Shown: positions 53,571 through 62,737, numbered from the stretch's first letter. The stretch is DNA of 64,000 nucleotides from Streptomyces chrestomyceticus JCM 4735 (GCF_003865135.1 NZ_BHZC01000001.1:1-64000), one strand, 5' to 3'. Numbers and translations: made by a program. Notes: generated by a model from the letters alone, not told the origin.

Positions 53571-54353
53571 TCAGGCCGCCGTGCCTGCCGTGATGGACGG
53601 CGGTTCGGCGGAGGTGTTCTCGCGCTTCCAGATCGCTGCTCCGGCGCACGCGAGGCCGATGAGGAACGGGTGGACGGCGCCGCGTTCGATGAGGCCGATG
53701 ATCCCGATGGCCTTGTCGCCAGAAGTGATGATCACGGCGAGGTAGAGCAGCATCGAGATCAGACCGATCACGCCGACGGTGATCAACGCTCGGCCCATGC
53801 GGGCGGAGACGCCGATGCGCTGCCGGCGGCGTCCGAGGACGATGGCCAGCACGTTGCCGCCGGTGAATCCGGCGAAGGCGCCCATGCTGTGGTACTCACC
53901 GGTGCCGTCCTTGAGAGCCTCGCCCGATCCGGGATACAGCGCGAGCAGCACGCCGCCGACAGCCAGCAGCGCAGCGGGGACGAGCATGGCCCACCGGCGC
54001 CCGTGTGCCAGGTTCCGCAAAGTGGCCACTCCGGCCAGGATGGTGATCCCGAAGAGGAAGAATCCGGCGTTCATCACCCAGGCCAGCGGCGAGTACATGT
54101 ACTGGCCGAACAGGGTCGACGGCCCGTGGACGCCCAGGTTGCTGATGAAGTCGTAGGTGTAGCTGTAGGCGGGATCGGTCCACGCGGCGGCGGAGATGAA
54201 CTCCCCCAGCAGGAAGATCACTGGACCGGCGATCAGCAGCGCTCCCGCCCCGCGGCGTTGAGGCTGGGGTCCGTCCGCGTTGCTGTGCTCCCGCGCGTTC
54301 GTCGGTGGCTTCGCGCGCCGCACGGTGGAGCGCACGGTCGTGTCTTCGGTCAT
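53571..54353 (-). CDS. DUF998-type membrane protein
   Basis: 260 residues from ATG 54353. A polar N-terminus is followed by about seven hydrophobic helices: 'GALLIAGPVIFLLGEFISAA', 'LAWVMNAGFFLFGITILAGV', 'WAMLVPAALLAVGGVLLALY', 'HPFLIGLACAGAAIW'. The loop 'YDFISNLGVHGP' is typical of DUF998 proteins. Function unknown. It is divergent from a TetR regulator, which probably controls it through the shared 217-bp intergenic region. Confidence 0.78.
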   Translation of the reverse strand: MTEDTTVRSTVRRAKPPTNAREHSNADGPQPQRRGAGALLIAGPVIFLLGEFISAAAWTDPAYSYTYDFISNLGVHGPSTLFGQYMYSPLAWVMNAGFFLFGITILAGVATLRNLAHGRRWAMLVPAALLAVGGVLLALYPGSGEALKDGTGEYHSMGAFAGFTGGNVLAIVLGRRRQRIGVSARMGRALITVGVIGLISMLLYLAVIITSGDKAIGIIGLIERGAVHPFLIGLACAGAAIWKRENTSAEPPSITAGTAA

Positions 54354-54510
54354 CGGCGTCGTCTTTCTGGTGCAGGGCCGGGCGCTGAGGCGCGGCGTTC
54401 GTGCCGGCTGACGGCAGGCGGACGCTCCGGCCTCGGGGATGACGGGTGGTGGCATGGCGGTTTGCCGTCGAGACGTCCGCCACTGAGCACTTTCGCTTCA
54501 CTCGGACTCT

Positions 54511-54529
54511 AACTACATCGAGTTTAGTT
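54511..54529. promoter_or_regulatory. Candidate TetR operator
   Basis: An AACTA-N9-TAGTT inverted repeat in an AT-rich patch between the divergent DUF998 and TetR genes, 42 bp before the tetR start. It is a plausible binding site for the adjacent TetR protein. Confidence 0.5.
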
Positions 54530-54570
54530 TTACAACCGGTGGAGATAGCGACCGAGGGTAGAGTGAGGGC

Positions 54571-55164
54571 ATGGTGGATTCAGTGCCCGTGGGGCGTCGT
54601 GAGCGCAAGAAGGCCGCTACGCGGACGGCGATCCTGGACGCGGCGACGGCACTCTTCCTCGACCGCGGCTTCGATGCCGTGACGGTGCGCGAGATCGCCG
54701 ACAAGGCGGATGTGACACCCAAGACGGTCTTCACGCACTTCCCGCACAAGGAAGCGCTCGTCTTCAGTGACGAGGGTGAACGGCACGAGCGGCTCATCGC
54801 CGCGGTGCGGGACCGCGCGCCGGGGACCTCGGTCTCTGATGCACTGAAGGCGCATTACCTCGCCGAGATCGCCGCGCTGACGACCGAGCCGCAGAGCCAG
54901 ATCCTTGCGCTGATGAACGGCACGCCGTCCCTGATCGACTACGCGGAGAAGATGTGGCTGCGTCACGAGGACGCGCTGATCGCCACGCTCACCGAGGAGT
55001 TCGGGCTCGACGAGCCGAGTGACGAGATCCGTTTCTACGTACGCTTCGCGCTGCAGATCCAGCTCATAGCTACGCGTGCGGCGGACCCGGAATCGTCCGT
55101 GGCCGCCGGTTTCCGGTTCCTCGACCAGGGCTGGGCGCACCACAGCGAGGGCCAGCGCTGCTAA
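54571..55164 (+). CDS. TetR-family transcriptional regulator
   Basis: 197 residues from ATG 54571. The HTH is textbook: 'RERKKAATRTAILDAATALF', then 'AVTVREIADKADVTPKTVFT' and 'HFPHKEALVF'. The C-terminal ligand domain is all-helical. It probably represses the divergent DUF998 membrane protein and itself through the AACTA/TAGTT site. Confidence 0.9.
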   Translation: MVDSVPVGRRERKKAATRTAILDAATALFLDRGFDAVTVREIADKADVTPKTVFTHFPHKEALVFSDEGERHERLIAAVRDRAPGTSVSDALKAHYLAEIAALTTEPQSQILALMNGTPSLIDYAEKMWLRHEDALIATLTEEFGLDEPSDEIRFYVRFALQIQLIATRAADPESSVAAGFRFLDQGWAHHSEGQRC

Positions 55165-55167
55165 AGC

Positions 55168-55581
55168 GTGTCGCAGAAGGCTGTGATCAGGGCATTTTCT
55201 TGGCGGGTGTGGATGGAGACGTTTACCGGACTGCGGGTGGATCAGTTCGGCCGACTGCTCAAAGCGGTCCGTGAGCGCGGTGGTGAGGGCTGCGGACGGG
55301 GCCGTCCGTGGCGGCTGCCGCTGACCGAGCGGGTGCTGCTGATGGCCGTGTACTACCGCACGAACCTGACCATGCGGCAGCTCCCGCCGTTGTTCGGGAT
55401 CTCGTCGGCCACCGTATGCCGGGTGATCCAGCACCTGGGGCCGCCGCTCGCACTTGAGCCGGTCCCGCCCGGGCAGGACGCGGCCGAGCGGCTGTGGATC
55501 GTGGACGGCACGTTGGTCCCGCCCCGCTACCGGACGGTGGGCGCCTCGTCGCGCAACTACCGGTTCTCGACGAACGGGTAG
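55168..55581 (+). pseudogene. IS5-type transposase, 5' fragment
   Basis: The likely real start is ATG 55213. The HTH part is intact ('TLTMRQL'-like 'NLTMRQLPPLFGISSATVCR'), followed by the start of the DDE domain ('LWIVDGTLVP', 'SSRNYRFSTN'). The sequence then breaks off at about 55577, where the reverse-strand replication-relaxation gene begins. The first catalytic Asp is present; the rest of the core is missing. Confidence 0.75.
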
Positions 55582-56420
55582 CGGGCGCGCCGGCGGGGGC
55601 AGTCGTCCACGGCGAGCTCGTACCACGCCTCGCCGCGCTGCAGGGGCGGCAGCGTGGTGGCCGGCAGCGCAATGGTGATGCCTTGGACGTCGCGGGCGAG
55701 GGCCTGAAGGCGGCGATGGAGGCGGTGTTCGGGCAGGCCGGTCAGGACGACGTGCAGGGTCGGGAACAGGCGGCTGCGGGTGTAGCGGTGGCGGGCCCAG
55801 AAGACGTACGAGCGGCCGACGGTGCCTCGGGCGCCTTCCCAGACGCGGTGGCCGGCCTAGCGCTCGTAGTCCCAGACCTCCTGGGCCAGGCGGGCGCGGG
55901 GCATGGTGCCGTTGTCGACCTCGAACAGCCGCACCTCGCTGGTGGCGGTGGGCAGGGTGAGGACGGCGTCGGTGCTGAAGTTCAGGCCGATCGCTTTGAT
56001 GGCGTGGTTGACCTCCACCTGCCAGCCAGTCAGGTGGTGGCGGCCGCCGTAGGCGAGGATCGTCTCGATCACCGCGATGCCATGCGGGCCGAACCCGGCC
56101 CGGATGCCCCGGGCTCCGGTACCGGCCCTCGGGCGCGACGGCAGCTCGTTGCCCTCGGCCAGAGCCTTCAGCCCTGCCAGGGTCAGGTTCCAGATCGGAT
56201 CCCGGCCGTGCTTGCCGTTCGTCTCCGCCAGACCCTGGGTCTTCAACTGCTGCATCGCCCTGCGTACGTACGACCGGCCGTCCGGACCCTCCGCCGTGAT
56301 GACCTGAGCCATCTGCCGGACCGTCGCCATCCGCACACACCCCAGCATCCGCAGAGCATCCGCACGAACCCGGCCAGCAGTAGGAGTAGACCTTGTCCCG
56401 GTCGCTGACGCTTCAGGGAC
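55558..56420 (-). pseudogene. Replication-relaxation family protein with in-frame amber codon
   Basis: Reading leftward from about 56420: 'RVRADALRMLGCVRMATVRQ', 'RSYVRRAMQQLKTQGLAETN', 'IWNLTLAGLKALAEGNELPS', 'YGGRHHLTGWQVEVNHAIKA' and 'ARLAQEVWDYER'. A TAG at 55857-55859 then interrupts, and the same frame continues 'AGHRVWEGARGTVGRSYVFW' through 'LVVLTGLPEHRLHRRLQALA'-type sequence to 55558. Replication-relaxation proteins (PF13814) are linked to replication of actinomycete plasmids and integrative elements. The true start is unclear; no ATG/GTG fits. The TAG replaces what is probably a Tyr codon. Confidence 0.7.
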
Positions 56421-56908
56421 AAGGAGAGAGGTGTCGGCCCGCCGGAAAGCGGCCGGGCAGGGGGTGTGGCCTGTGGTTTTATGTGTGGCCGCCGCCACGG
56501 TCGCGGCACTGGTCACGGCACTGACCTGCCGGCCGCCGACAGGGGGGTGTGCGTCGGCCGTCGCCGTCGTCCGGGCGTGGTGGTGGTACGTCATCGCGGG
56601 TGACCTCCAGCGATCGGGCGGGCTCCGGACAGAACCCGCGCTTGTGACCGATAGAGGTCCGGCCCAGCGCCCCCGCGTGACCGGCCACCACACTTCCCTC
56701 AGCGGAGGTCCGCCGGAAGCCCGCCGATTCCTTTCGCGCGCACGGACCGGCAGCAGGCGCGCATCCCGTGTCCTGACCGCGCCCCGCCCCAGCAGACGCG
56801 CGCAAGGGCTGGCGCGTCTGATGCGCGGCTTCGAAGGCTGCGGCGTGCTCGCCGGCGCGCTGTCCACGGACAGTGGGGCGTCCGGGTGAGCGGACATGAA
56901 ACCCGGAG
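56421..56908. other. Gap without recognisable genes
   Basis: About 490 bp between the replication-relaxation and ISL3 remnants. The lost 5' part of the ISL3 gene or of the replication gene may have been here, but I see no convincing similarity. Confidence 0.25.
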
Positions 56909-57676
56909 GTGCTGCCAGACAAGGACGAGGGCCCGCTCACCCAGCGCAACCGGCAACGCCATGCCGCCGTGCACGCCCTGATGGAACGGGGCGTGGGCCT
57001 GAAGGGGAGCATGCGGGAGCTGCGGCTGGACCCCAAGACCGTTCGAAGGTTCATGCGGGCGGCCACGGTCGAGGAGAGCCTCACCCACGGGCCGTCGGGC
57101 CGCACCGGAATGCTCGACGCGCACGCCGACTACCTTGCCTGGCGCTGGGACGAGGGCTGCACCGGCGCCCACGTCCTGCACGCCGAACTCACCTCCCAGG
57201 GCATTCACGTCAGCAAGCGCACCGTCCGCCGCTTCGTTCACCGGATGCGCGAGCACGGCGCGCCCACGCCCCGGTCGCTGGCGCCGAAGGCGCGCGAGGT
57301 CAGCGCACTGATCCTCACCCCCCCCGACGCCTTGGCCGAGCCGGACCGTGCCTTGCTCAAGGAGTTCAGCGCCCGCTGCCTCGACCTCGCAACCATCCTC
57401 ACGCTGGTCGAGGAGTTCGCCGAGATGCTCGTCAACCGCAGGGGCGACCAGAGCCTCGACGGCTGGATCAACTCCGCCAAGACCAGCGGCGTCCCGGAGC
57501 TGCACGGCTTCGCCGACAGCCCGGCCCGCGACCTCGACGCGGTCCGCGCCGGACTGCCCCTGCCCTGGAGTTCGGGTGTCGTCGAAGGGCACTTCAACCG
57601 GATCGTGCTCAAACGCCAGATGTTCGGCCGGGCTGGACAGCGCCTCCTCCCCCACCGCATCCTGCTGGCCCACTGA
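56909..57676 (+). pseudogene. ISL3-family transposase, C-terminal part
   Basis: About 255 residues covering the second half of the family: 'MRELRLDPKTVRRFMRAATV', 'YLAWRWDEGCTGAHVLHAEL', then 'LPWSSGVVEGHFNRIVLKRQ' with the conserved glutamate, and 'MFGRAGQRLLPHRILLAH'. The zinc-finger and first DDE residues are missing. It is a different ISL3 lineage from the element at 12 kb. Confidence 0.82.
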
Positions 57677-57725
57677 AAACGCGGCGAACCAGGTAGATTG
57701 CCGAAGGCTACGAAGGGAGAGGCCC

Positions 57726-58283
57726 ATGGACCCGCGGCTCCCACGTCTCCACGACAAGCTGTTGAAGATCACCGCCAACCCGCATCGCAGCCATTCCTTC
57801 GGCGAGGACAAGCACCAGTTCCGCCTCGGGCCGCCGCTTGCGCAGGAACGGATGCAGTCCTTCGAAACTGATCTCGGAATCGCGCTTCCCAGCACCTTCC
57901 GGGCATTCCTGACTGAACTGGGCGCCACCGGCGCGGCCCCGTTCTACGGTCTGCTACCGCTGGAGCAGCACGAACTGTTCACCATGGACCCGGAAACAGC
58001 GACGCACACTCCACGCGGCTTCACCCCTCTGGAACAGCGCCAGCACCACGGCGACCTCTTCCTCCACATCATCGAGGCAGGCTGCAGCGACCTGGTCCTG
58101 CTCGGCATCACGGGCCCGCTCCGCGGACGGATCCTCACTGGCAACTCCGACGGATTCTGGGGCCCAGACCTCTCACCGGCCGCGGACTTCATCGCCTGGT
58201 ACGAACTCTGGCTCGACGACATGGCAGCCGGACGGGACAACCGAGCCCTGGAACTCTCCGCGCCTCCCTCGCACACCCCGTGA
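57726..58283 (+). CDS. SMI1/KNR4-family protein
   Basis: 185 residues from ATG 57726 behind GGGAGAGG. The SMI1/KNR4 fold shows 'RMQSFETDLGIALPSTFRAF', 'TELGATGAAPFYGLLPL' and 'LVLLGITGPLRGRILTGNSD', then 'DFIAWYELWLDDM'. In bacteria many such proteins are immunity partners of polymorphic or contact-dependent toxins. No toxin gene is adjacent, so it could be an orphan immunity gene or have another role. The gene is intact in a region full of fragments. Confidence 0.8.
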   Translation: MDPRLPRLHDKLLKITANPHRSHSFGEDKHQFRLGPPLAQERMQSFETDLGIALPSTFRAFLTELGATGAAPFYGLLPLEQHELFTMDPETATHTPRGFTPLEQRQHHGDLFLHIIEAGCSDLVLLGITGPLRGRILTGNSDGFWGPDLSPAADFIAWYELWLDDMAAGRDNRALELSAPPSHTP

Positions 58284-58572
58284 TCCAGCACGCTCGGTTA
58301 CTACTTCGCGAAAATCTTGCGAGACCCAGCTGTCCTGTCCGCCCACAAGGATCTTGCGCTGTCCGCTCTCACGCGCCGCGCGCACCAGCCGAGTCTGATC
58401 ACCTCGAGCGCGCCGCACCGCGCCGTATCACAGCACACCTTGCCGACACCCTTGCCAACCCGCGCCGCAGCCGCGCGCTCCCTTGCCGAACGCGCGCACC
58501 GGCCCCCGAGGTCGGTCGCCGCGTTGCGCGCGGCCGGGAGCCGAGGAGCTGGAAGGAGAGGAGGTAGGGATC

Positions 58573-58767
58573 ATGGGCAAGCACAGCAGCGGAAAGGGCG
58601 GCGGGTCGAAGAGCGGCGGTGGCCAGCGCATGAGTCCGGCCGCGGCCTCGCGGGTGCAGTCCGCCGGCGCGAAGAACCCGGGCAGCCGTACGGCCGAGAG
58701 CGGCTTCGCCTCCCGTGCGCAGTCGGCCGCGGCCAAGGGCGACGGCCGCCAGCAAGGTGGCCGCTGA
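58573..58767 (+). CDS. Small basic SMP-like protein
   Basis: 64 residues from ATG 58573 behind a strong GGAGG box. Gly/Ser/Lys-rich start, then 'MSPAAASRVQSAGAKNPGSR' and 'GFASRAQSAAAK'. Two near-repeats of 'A-SR-QSA-AK' resemble the seed-maturation-protein (SMP) motif, a disordered, desiccation-type sequence found in some bacterial small proteins. Streptomyces carry similar short genes. Role unknown. Confidence 0.6.
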   Translation: MGKHSSGKGGGSKSGGGQRMSPAAASRVQSAGAKNPGSRTAESGFASRAQSAAAKGDGRQQGGR

Positions 58768-58839
58768 GTCGCTGGAGCACTTCGGCCAGGAGCCCCTTCA
58801 CCGCGGCCGCCGTCCGGGCTGTCAGTGCTCACTCGCATC

Positions 58840-59186
58840 ATGGACGGCGTGAGTGAGCAGATCGAGGAACCCGAGCAGGTCCCGCCGTGGCGGCCCGAGA
58901 ACGGGCCCCAGCCGCAGGTGTGGCGCTGGCCGGCTGGTGACCGGCCGGCCCTGTACGTCTACGACGGCGGCACCTGGAAGTACGCGCCCGTCATGGCGAG
59001 CCTGGACCACGCCGACGGCCGCACCGAATGCCAGGTCACCCTCCAGACCAGCCCGGACCGCGGCACCGTGCACCGTGCACCGTGCACCGGGCGTACTGGT
59101 GGCCTCAGCCCGGCCTGCGCCAAGCTCACGGCGGCACCTGCGAGCCCATCGACCGCGAGCCCATCCCGACGACCACGCCCGGCTGA
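58840..59186 (+). pseudogene. Small unknown gene frameshifted by a heptamer expansion
   Basis: ATG 58840 opens 'MDGVSEQIEEPEQVPPWRPE', 'RPALYVYDGGTWKYAPVMAS' and 'RTECQVTLQTSPDRGTVHR'. At 59066-59086 the heptamer CCGTGCA occurs three times. With one copy the frame would continue 'AYWWPQPGLRQAHGGTCEPI' and stop at 59184-59186; with three copies it runs into Arg/Pro-rich sequence instead. The protein family is unknown to me, but it is of a type common in Streptomyces mobile regions. Confidence 0.6.
59066..59086 (+). repeat. Heptamer CCGTGCA in three tandem copies
   Basis: A short direct repeat whose copy number decides the reading frame of the gene at 58840-59186. Because 7 is not a multiple of 3, loss of two copies would restore it. 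Confidence 0.85.
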
Positions 59187-59429
59187 CCTGCCGGCAGCCG
59201 AGCAACGAAGCACTGGCCGTGCATGGCGGGCCGGGCCGCGGGGCGGGGTCGGTCCGCCTTGTTCCCGGGGAAGACGAACGAGGTACGGCGGGCCCGGGCC
59301 GGCGGCGGCCAGACGCCGGTGACGAACCGGCCCGCCCCGCCCCGGCCCCTGTCTTCTTCTCGGCGTTCTCAGCGTCGGCCCAGGGACCCGGGCCGGTACG
59401 GGACACCGGCGCGGTGACCACCACCCCGC

Positions 59430-59673
59430 ACCCCGGGCCCTCGGCCGGGGCGTCACCCAGCTCCTCCCCCAGCCCGGCGACACCTCCGCAGCCGGCCGCG
59501 CCACCTCCCTGGCCGCCCTGCGCACCCTCCCCGTCCACGCCGGCGCCCTCGAAGCCGCCGCCGCCCTCCTGGAAAACCTCCAGGACCCGGCACACGACGC
59601 GGACGACACCACCGTCGCAGCCGCGGCCGCCACCGTCACCCTGCTGCGCCAAGCCCTGCACCCCGACACCTGA
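59430..59673 (+). pseudogene. Remnant of a helical unknown protein
   Basis: In the frame that stops at 59671-59673 the sequence reads 'SLAALRTLPVHAGALEAAAA', 'LLENLQDPAHDADDTT' and 'TVTLLRQALHPDT', a plausible protein end. Its last part is also present at 40440-40485. No start can be found. Bases 59187-59429 hold nothing clear. Confidence 0.4.
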
Positions 59674-59960
59674 CCGGTCAGACAGCCACCTGCGGCATGG
59701 ACCTGCCCTGCACGGCACAGACCGACTCCAGACACCGCCGGCAGAAAGGATGCCCGCCGTAGCCGAAGCGATGGCACGGCTGATGACACCGGGCACACCT
59801 ACCGACCTGGTCAGATGGGCAGGACAGCGCAGCGCTCGGACGAGGGGTGGGCGTGGTCATGACGGTCGGGTCCTCTCTCGTTCAACGCTAAAGGAACCGT
59901 TTTTCCGCTCCGATATTCCCCGCGCCGACGATCGGCTGTCTACGAGGTGACAGGGAGCTC
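59630..59960. repeat. Copy 2 of the dispersed ~330-bp repeat
   Basis: Same orientation as 40440-40770. This copy keeps the intact zinc-ribbon gene and both C-x2-C pairs. Confidence 0.75.
59678..59860 (-). CDS. Small zinc-ribbon-like protein
   Basis: 60 residues from ATG 59860. 'CARCHQPCHRFGYGGHPFC' is followed directly by 'RRC', giving two C-x2-C pairs about 18 residues apart, as in small zinc ribbons. It is the better-preserved relative of 40491-40664. Function unknown; such genes are frequent on Streptomyces integrative elements. Confidence 0.6.
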   Translation of the reverse strand: MTTPTPRPSAALSCPSDQVGRCARCHQPCHRFGYGGHPFCRRCLESVCAVQGRSMPQVAV

Positions 59961-60104
59961 GTCGACGGCCAGGTCCTCGCGCACGCGCACGGGCGGCCCT
60001 TCCTCGTCGCCATGTGAGCACAACCCTCCACCCGGCTCGGAGGTCAACCCTGCTGATCAGTGTTGATCAGTGTCGTCACAAGTCCCGACCGGAAGAGGTA
60101 TCCG

Positions 60105-60758
60105 ATGTTTCTTCGCCGCGCCCTGACCACGGCCCTCGCCGCGGCCGTTCTTCCGGCGGCTGCCCTGGTGGCGGCCCCCGGCGCGTATGCGGCCGGGCAG
60201 GCCGGAGAGGAAGTGCCCAGCTGTTACGACGTCTCCACCGCGAACGGTGACTACGAGCAGAAGACCATCAAGCTCCTCCAGACCGACGCCGACGGCCCAG
60301 TCGTCCGGGGCGGCGCCTGGCGGTCGTTCCGGGCGACGGTGACCAACATCAGCAGCACGACCCTGAAGACGCTCGACATGTCCGTCTACGCCTGGCGGCA
60401 GGTGGAGGACGAGGACCCGGTGATCGGCGGGTTCATAGCGTTCGAGTACAAGTCCAAGAAGACCGGCAAGTGGACTCCCGTGGACCGCGCGTCCTCCCGC
60501 TTCGTGACCGACGGCGTCGTGAAGTCCGGGAAATCGGTGACCTACGACCTCCGGCTGCGCGCCACGGCCGACCTGCCGGCGCACATGACCTGGGGCGACG
60601 TCAGCGTGAACGCCTCCTTCGTGGACCGCTACCGCTTCCCCGACGGCAGGGTGATCTCCTGCAGGGCAGGCGAGACGGGCCAGAACATGATCCACATCAC
60701 GGACGCGACCGCCGCCCGGCCCACTGGCCCCGCCCGCACTTCGCCGCGGAAGAGCTGA
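60105..60758 (+). CDS. Secreted protein, unknown
   Basis: 217 residues from ATG 60105, with a GGAAGAGG box upstream. The signal peptide 'LRRALTTALAAAVLPAAALV' ends near 'AYA' at residue 29. The mature part looks like a beta-sandwich ('FRATVTNISSTTLKTLDMSV', 'SGKSVTYDLRLRATADLPAH', 'WGDVSVNASFVDRYRFPDGR') with two Cys. The C-terminus ends in 'GPARTSPRKS' without the sortase signal or membrane helix often seen on such Streptomyces surface proteins, so it may be shortened. Confidence 0.68.
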   Translation: MFLRRALTTALAAAVLPAAALVAAPGAYAAGQAGEEVPSCYDVSTANGDYEQKTIKLLQTDADGPVVRGGAWRSFRATVTNISSTTLKTLDMSVYAWRQVEDEDPVIGGFIAFEYKSKKTGKWTPVDRASSRFVTDGVVKSGKSVTYDLRLRATADLPAHMTWGDVSVNASFVDRYRFPDGRVISCRAGETGQNMIHITDATAARPTGPARTSPRKS

Positions 60759-60784
60759 CTGACCGGTGCGGCGGTGACGTGAAG

Positions 60785-60812
60785 AGGGGCCCGGCGCGAG
60801 TGCGCCGGCCCC
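60785..60812. terminator. GC-rich hairpin between converging genes
   Basis: GGGGCCCGGCGC, loop GAGT, GCGCCGGCCCC with one bulge. It lies between the stops at 60758 and 60831 and may serve both genes. Confidence 0.7.
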
Positions 60813-60830
60813 TTCCCTCACGCGTACGGG

Positions 60831-61250
60831 TCACACCTTGTCCAGCGTCCAGAACGCGAAGTCCCTGCCCAGGTTGGGGAGAATGCTCTCCTCGGCGTAG
60901 AGCCACGCCTTGCCGCTCGTATTGTACACCATGGAAGCGCCGGAGGTCGTGAACGATGCTCCCTTCGTGTGGGATTGCGCCACCCAGATGTGCGCGTCAC
61001 CTTCCTGCACCAGCTTCACGCCGGTCGCGACACGCTGCAGATAGCGGTATCCGCCCCAGTTGCTCGACGTCATCTCGATGGCGTAGCCCGTTCCCCTGGT
61101 GTGGAAGACGACCGGATAGCCCTTGTCGCCCGCGTTATTCGCCAGCAGGCAGAAGTCCCAGTTCATGTAGGGCTCTCGGCTGATCCCCCGGCCACTGCCG
61201 TTGGTGATCACCATGTAGTACTGGATCTCAGGGGTGATGTCGACCGCCAT
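60831..61250 (-). CDS. Unknown beta-rich protein, 139 residues
   Basis: ATG 61250 follows an AAGGGGG box. The protein is rich in Trp, Tyr and Gly with regular strand-like segments: 'VDITPEIQYYMVITNGSGRG', 'MNWDFCLLANNAGDKGYP', 'GTGYAIEMTSSNWGGYRYLQ', 'DAHIWVAQSHTKGASF'. No signal peptide. The pattern is compatible with a lectin-like or beta-trefoil fold, but I recognise no family. Confidence 0.65.
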   Translation of the reverse strand: MAVDITPEIQYYMVITNGSGRGISREPYMNWDFCLLANNAGDKGYPVVFHTRGTGYAIEMTSSNWGGYRYLQRVATGVKLVQEGDAHIWVAQSHTKGASFTTSGASMVYNTSGKAWLYAEESILPNLGRDFAFWTLDKV

Positions 61251-61862
61251 TGCGGCCCCCTTTCCCTGCCGCGATGTGCTTCGCGGATACGCCCCCGTCC
61301 GACTGAGCCCTTCCATGCTTTCGCCGGCCGTCGAGCCCGTCCATGCCGCCGGTCCGTACGGGGACGCCGTACGGTGGCATTCCGGCCCGTGCCCTTGCGG
61401 CCGGGTCGGCACCCAACGGCTGACCGGGGGCTTTCACAAGGCTCCCGAACCCGGAACGCCTGGTGGAGAGCGACCGAAATACGACGGCGGCGCGAGAACT
61501 CTCCCAAAATCGCCTGCGCCTCACCCGCCACCATGTGTGCAGCTCGGCTGCACACGGAGGCCACCCATCAGGAGGGGCCGGTGGTTGCGTTGACGGGTTT
61601 CGGGTTCAGGCACACAGCACCGCCCCTTCGGGATCCGTCTTGACGGCACCCAGGCGGAGCCAGCTCTGAACGCCTATGCGCAGATCTGTCTGGCCAGGCT
61701 GCGGTCCCATGCCACCGGCGTCCTGGCCGCGGACGATCTGGACGCCTTGGACGCCCTGCTGGATGAGACGCAGCCGCACAGCATCGCGCACCGAGACGAC
61801 CTGAGCGTGCGCACCACCCGCACCGCCTGGACCGCCCGGCGCCTCTGAGCCGGGGATGCCGT
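61251..61862. other. Gap with a short coding-like remnant
   Basis: The region to about 61640 shows nothing. From about 61650 to TGA 61846-61848 one plus-strand frame reads 'LNAYAQICLARLRSHATGVL', then 'AADDLDALDALLDETQP', which looks like the end of a lost gene; no start is visible. Confidence 0.35.
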
Positions 61863-62567
61863 TCATGTGAGGTGGAGGGCGGCCAGGGCGGTGGTCCAGT
61901 CGGTGGCGATGGCCTGCTGGGCCCGGGCGAGGGTGACCTGCCCCGCGCACAGCGCCTGGTGCAACTTGTTCTGCACGGCGTCCTTGGGGTTGGTGGGGCC
62001 GCTGCCGGGCTGGTGCCCGGGTGAAGGGGGTTCGACCCACAGGTTCCTGGCGTCATTGGGATCGCCGCCGGGTTCGAGGCTGATGAGGTGGTCGTACTCG
62101 GCGTCGTGCAGGCTCGGGGTGTAGCCGTAGGAGCGGGCGTCGGCCGTCTTCTCGACGCTGGTGACGGACACCGGCGGCCGGATCGCCGAGGTGTAGCCGC
62201 CGGTACGGCACACGATGGAGGCCAGCGTCTTCTGGGTGACGTCCGGGTTCAGTGCGCCCGGGGTGCAGGAGGCATCCTGCAGCGGCTGACCGCGGACGGT
62301 GCGGTAGTGGCACGTACCCGGGGCGGGCTGGGCCTGCACCGTGTAGTGCGCCTGCGGACCCGGCCCGTTCACAATCAGCGACGAGGCGGCACGGCCGCTT
62401 GCGGAAGCCGCCGAGCGGGCCGGCGCCGCACCGGACGCCCCTGCGCTCTCCCGGTGCTTGCCGTTGGCGGAACCACCACCGTTGCCGCCGGTGCAGCCGG
62501 TGAGCAGCGCAGTGCCCAGCAGCACGGCCACCGCCGGCCGCAGCGCAGACGAAGGCAGGGACAACAC
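61863..62567 (-). CDS. Lipoprotein with nuclease-like C-terminal motif
   Basis: 234 residues from GTG 62567, close to a GGAGG box. The lipobox is 'LLTGC' after 'ALRPAVAVLLGTA'; a Gly/Ser/Ala-rich spacer follows. The C-terminal half has 'HDAEYDHLISLEPGGDPNDA' and 'RNLWVEPPS', then 'PKDAVQNKLHQALCAGQ' and 'QQAIATDWTTALAAL'. The DHL...GG...NLW pattern is shared with secreted HNH/DUF1524-like proteins, which suggests a surface-anchored nuclease or a relative. Catalysis is not proven. Confidence 0.68.
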   Translation of the reverse strand: MLSLPSSALRPAVAVLLGTALLTGCTGGNGGGSANGKHRESAGASGAAPARSAASASGRAASSLIVNGPGPQAHYTVQAQPAPGTCHYRTVRGQPLQDASCTPGALNPDVTQKTLASIVCRTGGYTSAIRPPVSVTSVEKTADARSYGYTPSLHDAEYDHLISLEPGGDPNDARNLWVEPPSPGHQPGSGPTNPKDAVQNKLHQALCAGQVTLARAQQAIATDWTTALAALHLT

Positions 62568-62737
62568 GGCCTCCTGGAGGGCGGGGACATGACCAGACTG
62601 GCAGGCCACAGCGGTACGGGAAGCCCCCGCGAGCGTGAAGTTCCGGTACCTGCTTTGACCGCGTGGCCCTCTGGTGTCCGCGCAGCTGCGGGGCCGGTGT
62701 CCTGGCCCCGCAGCGTGCCGTCGGCGTGGGAGTCCGG

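Noticed and set aside
54571..56340. Long minus-strand frame opposite the TetR gene
   Set aside because: The TetR reading has textbook motifs and a ribosome site; the opposite frame has none.
61568..62056. Minus-strand frame in the gap before the lipoprotein
   Set aside because: It is Pro/Arg-rich and antisense to a better plus-strand remnant ending at 61848.
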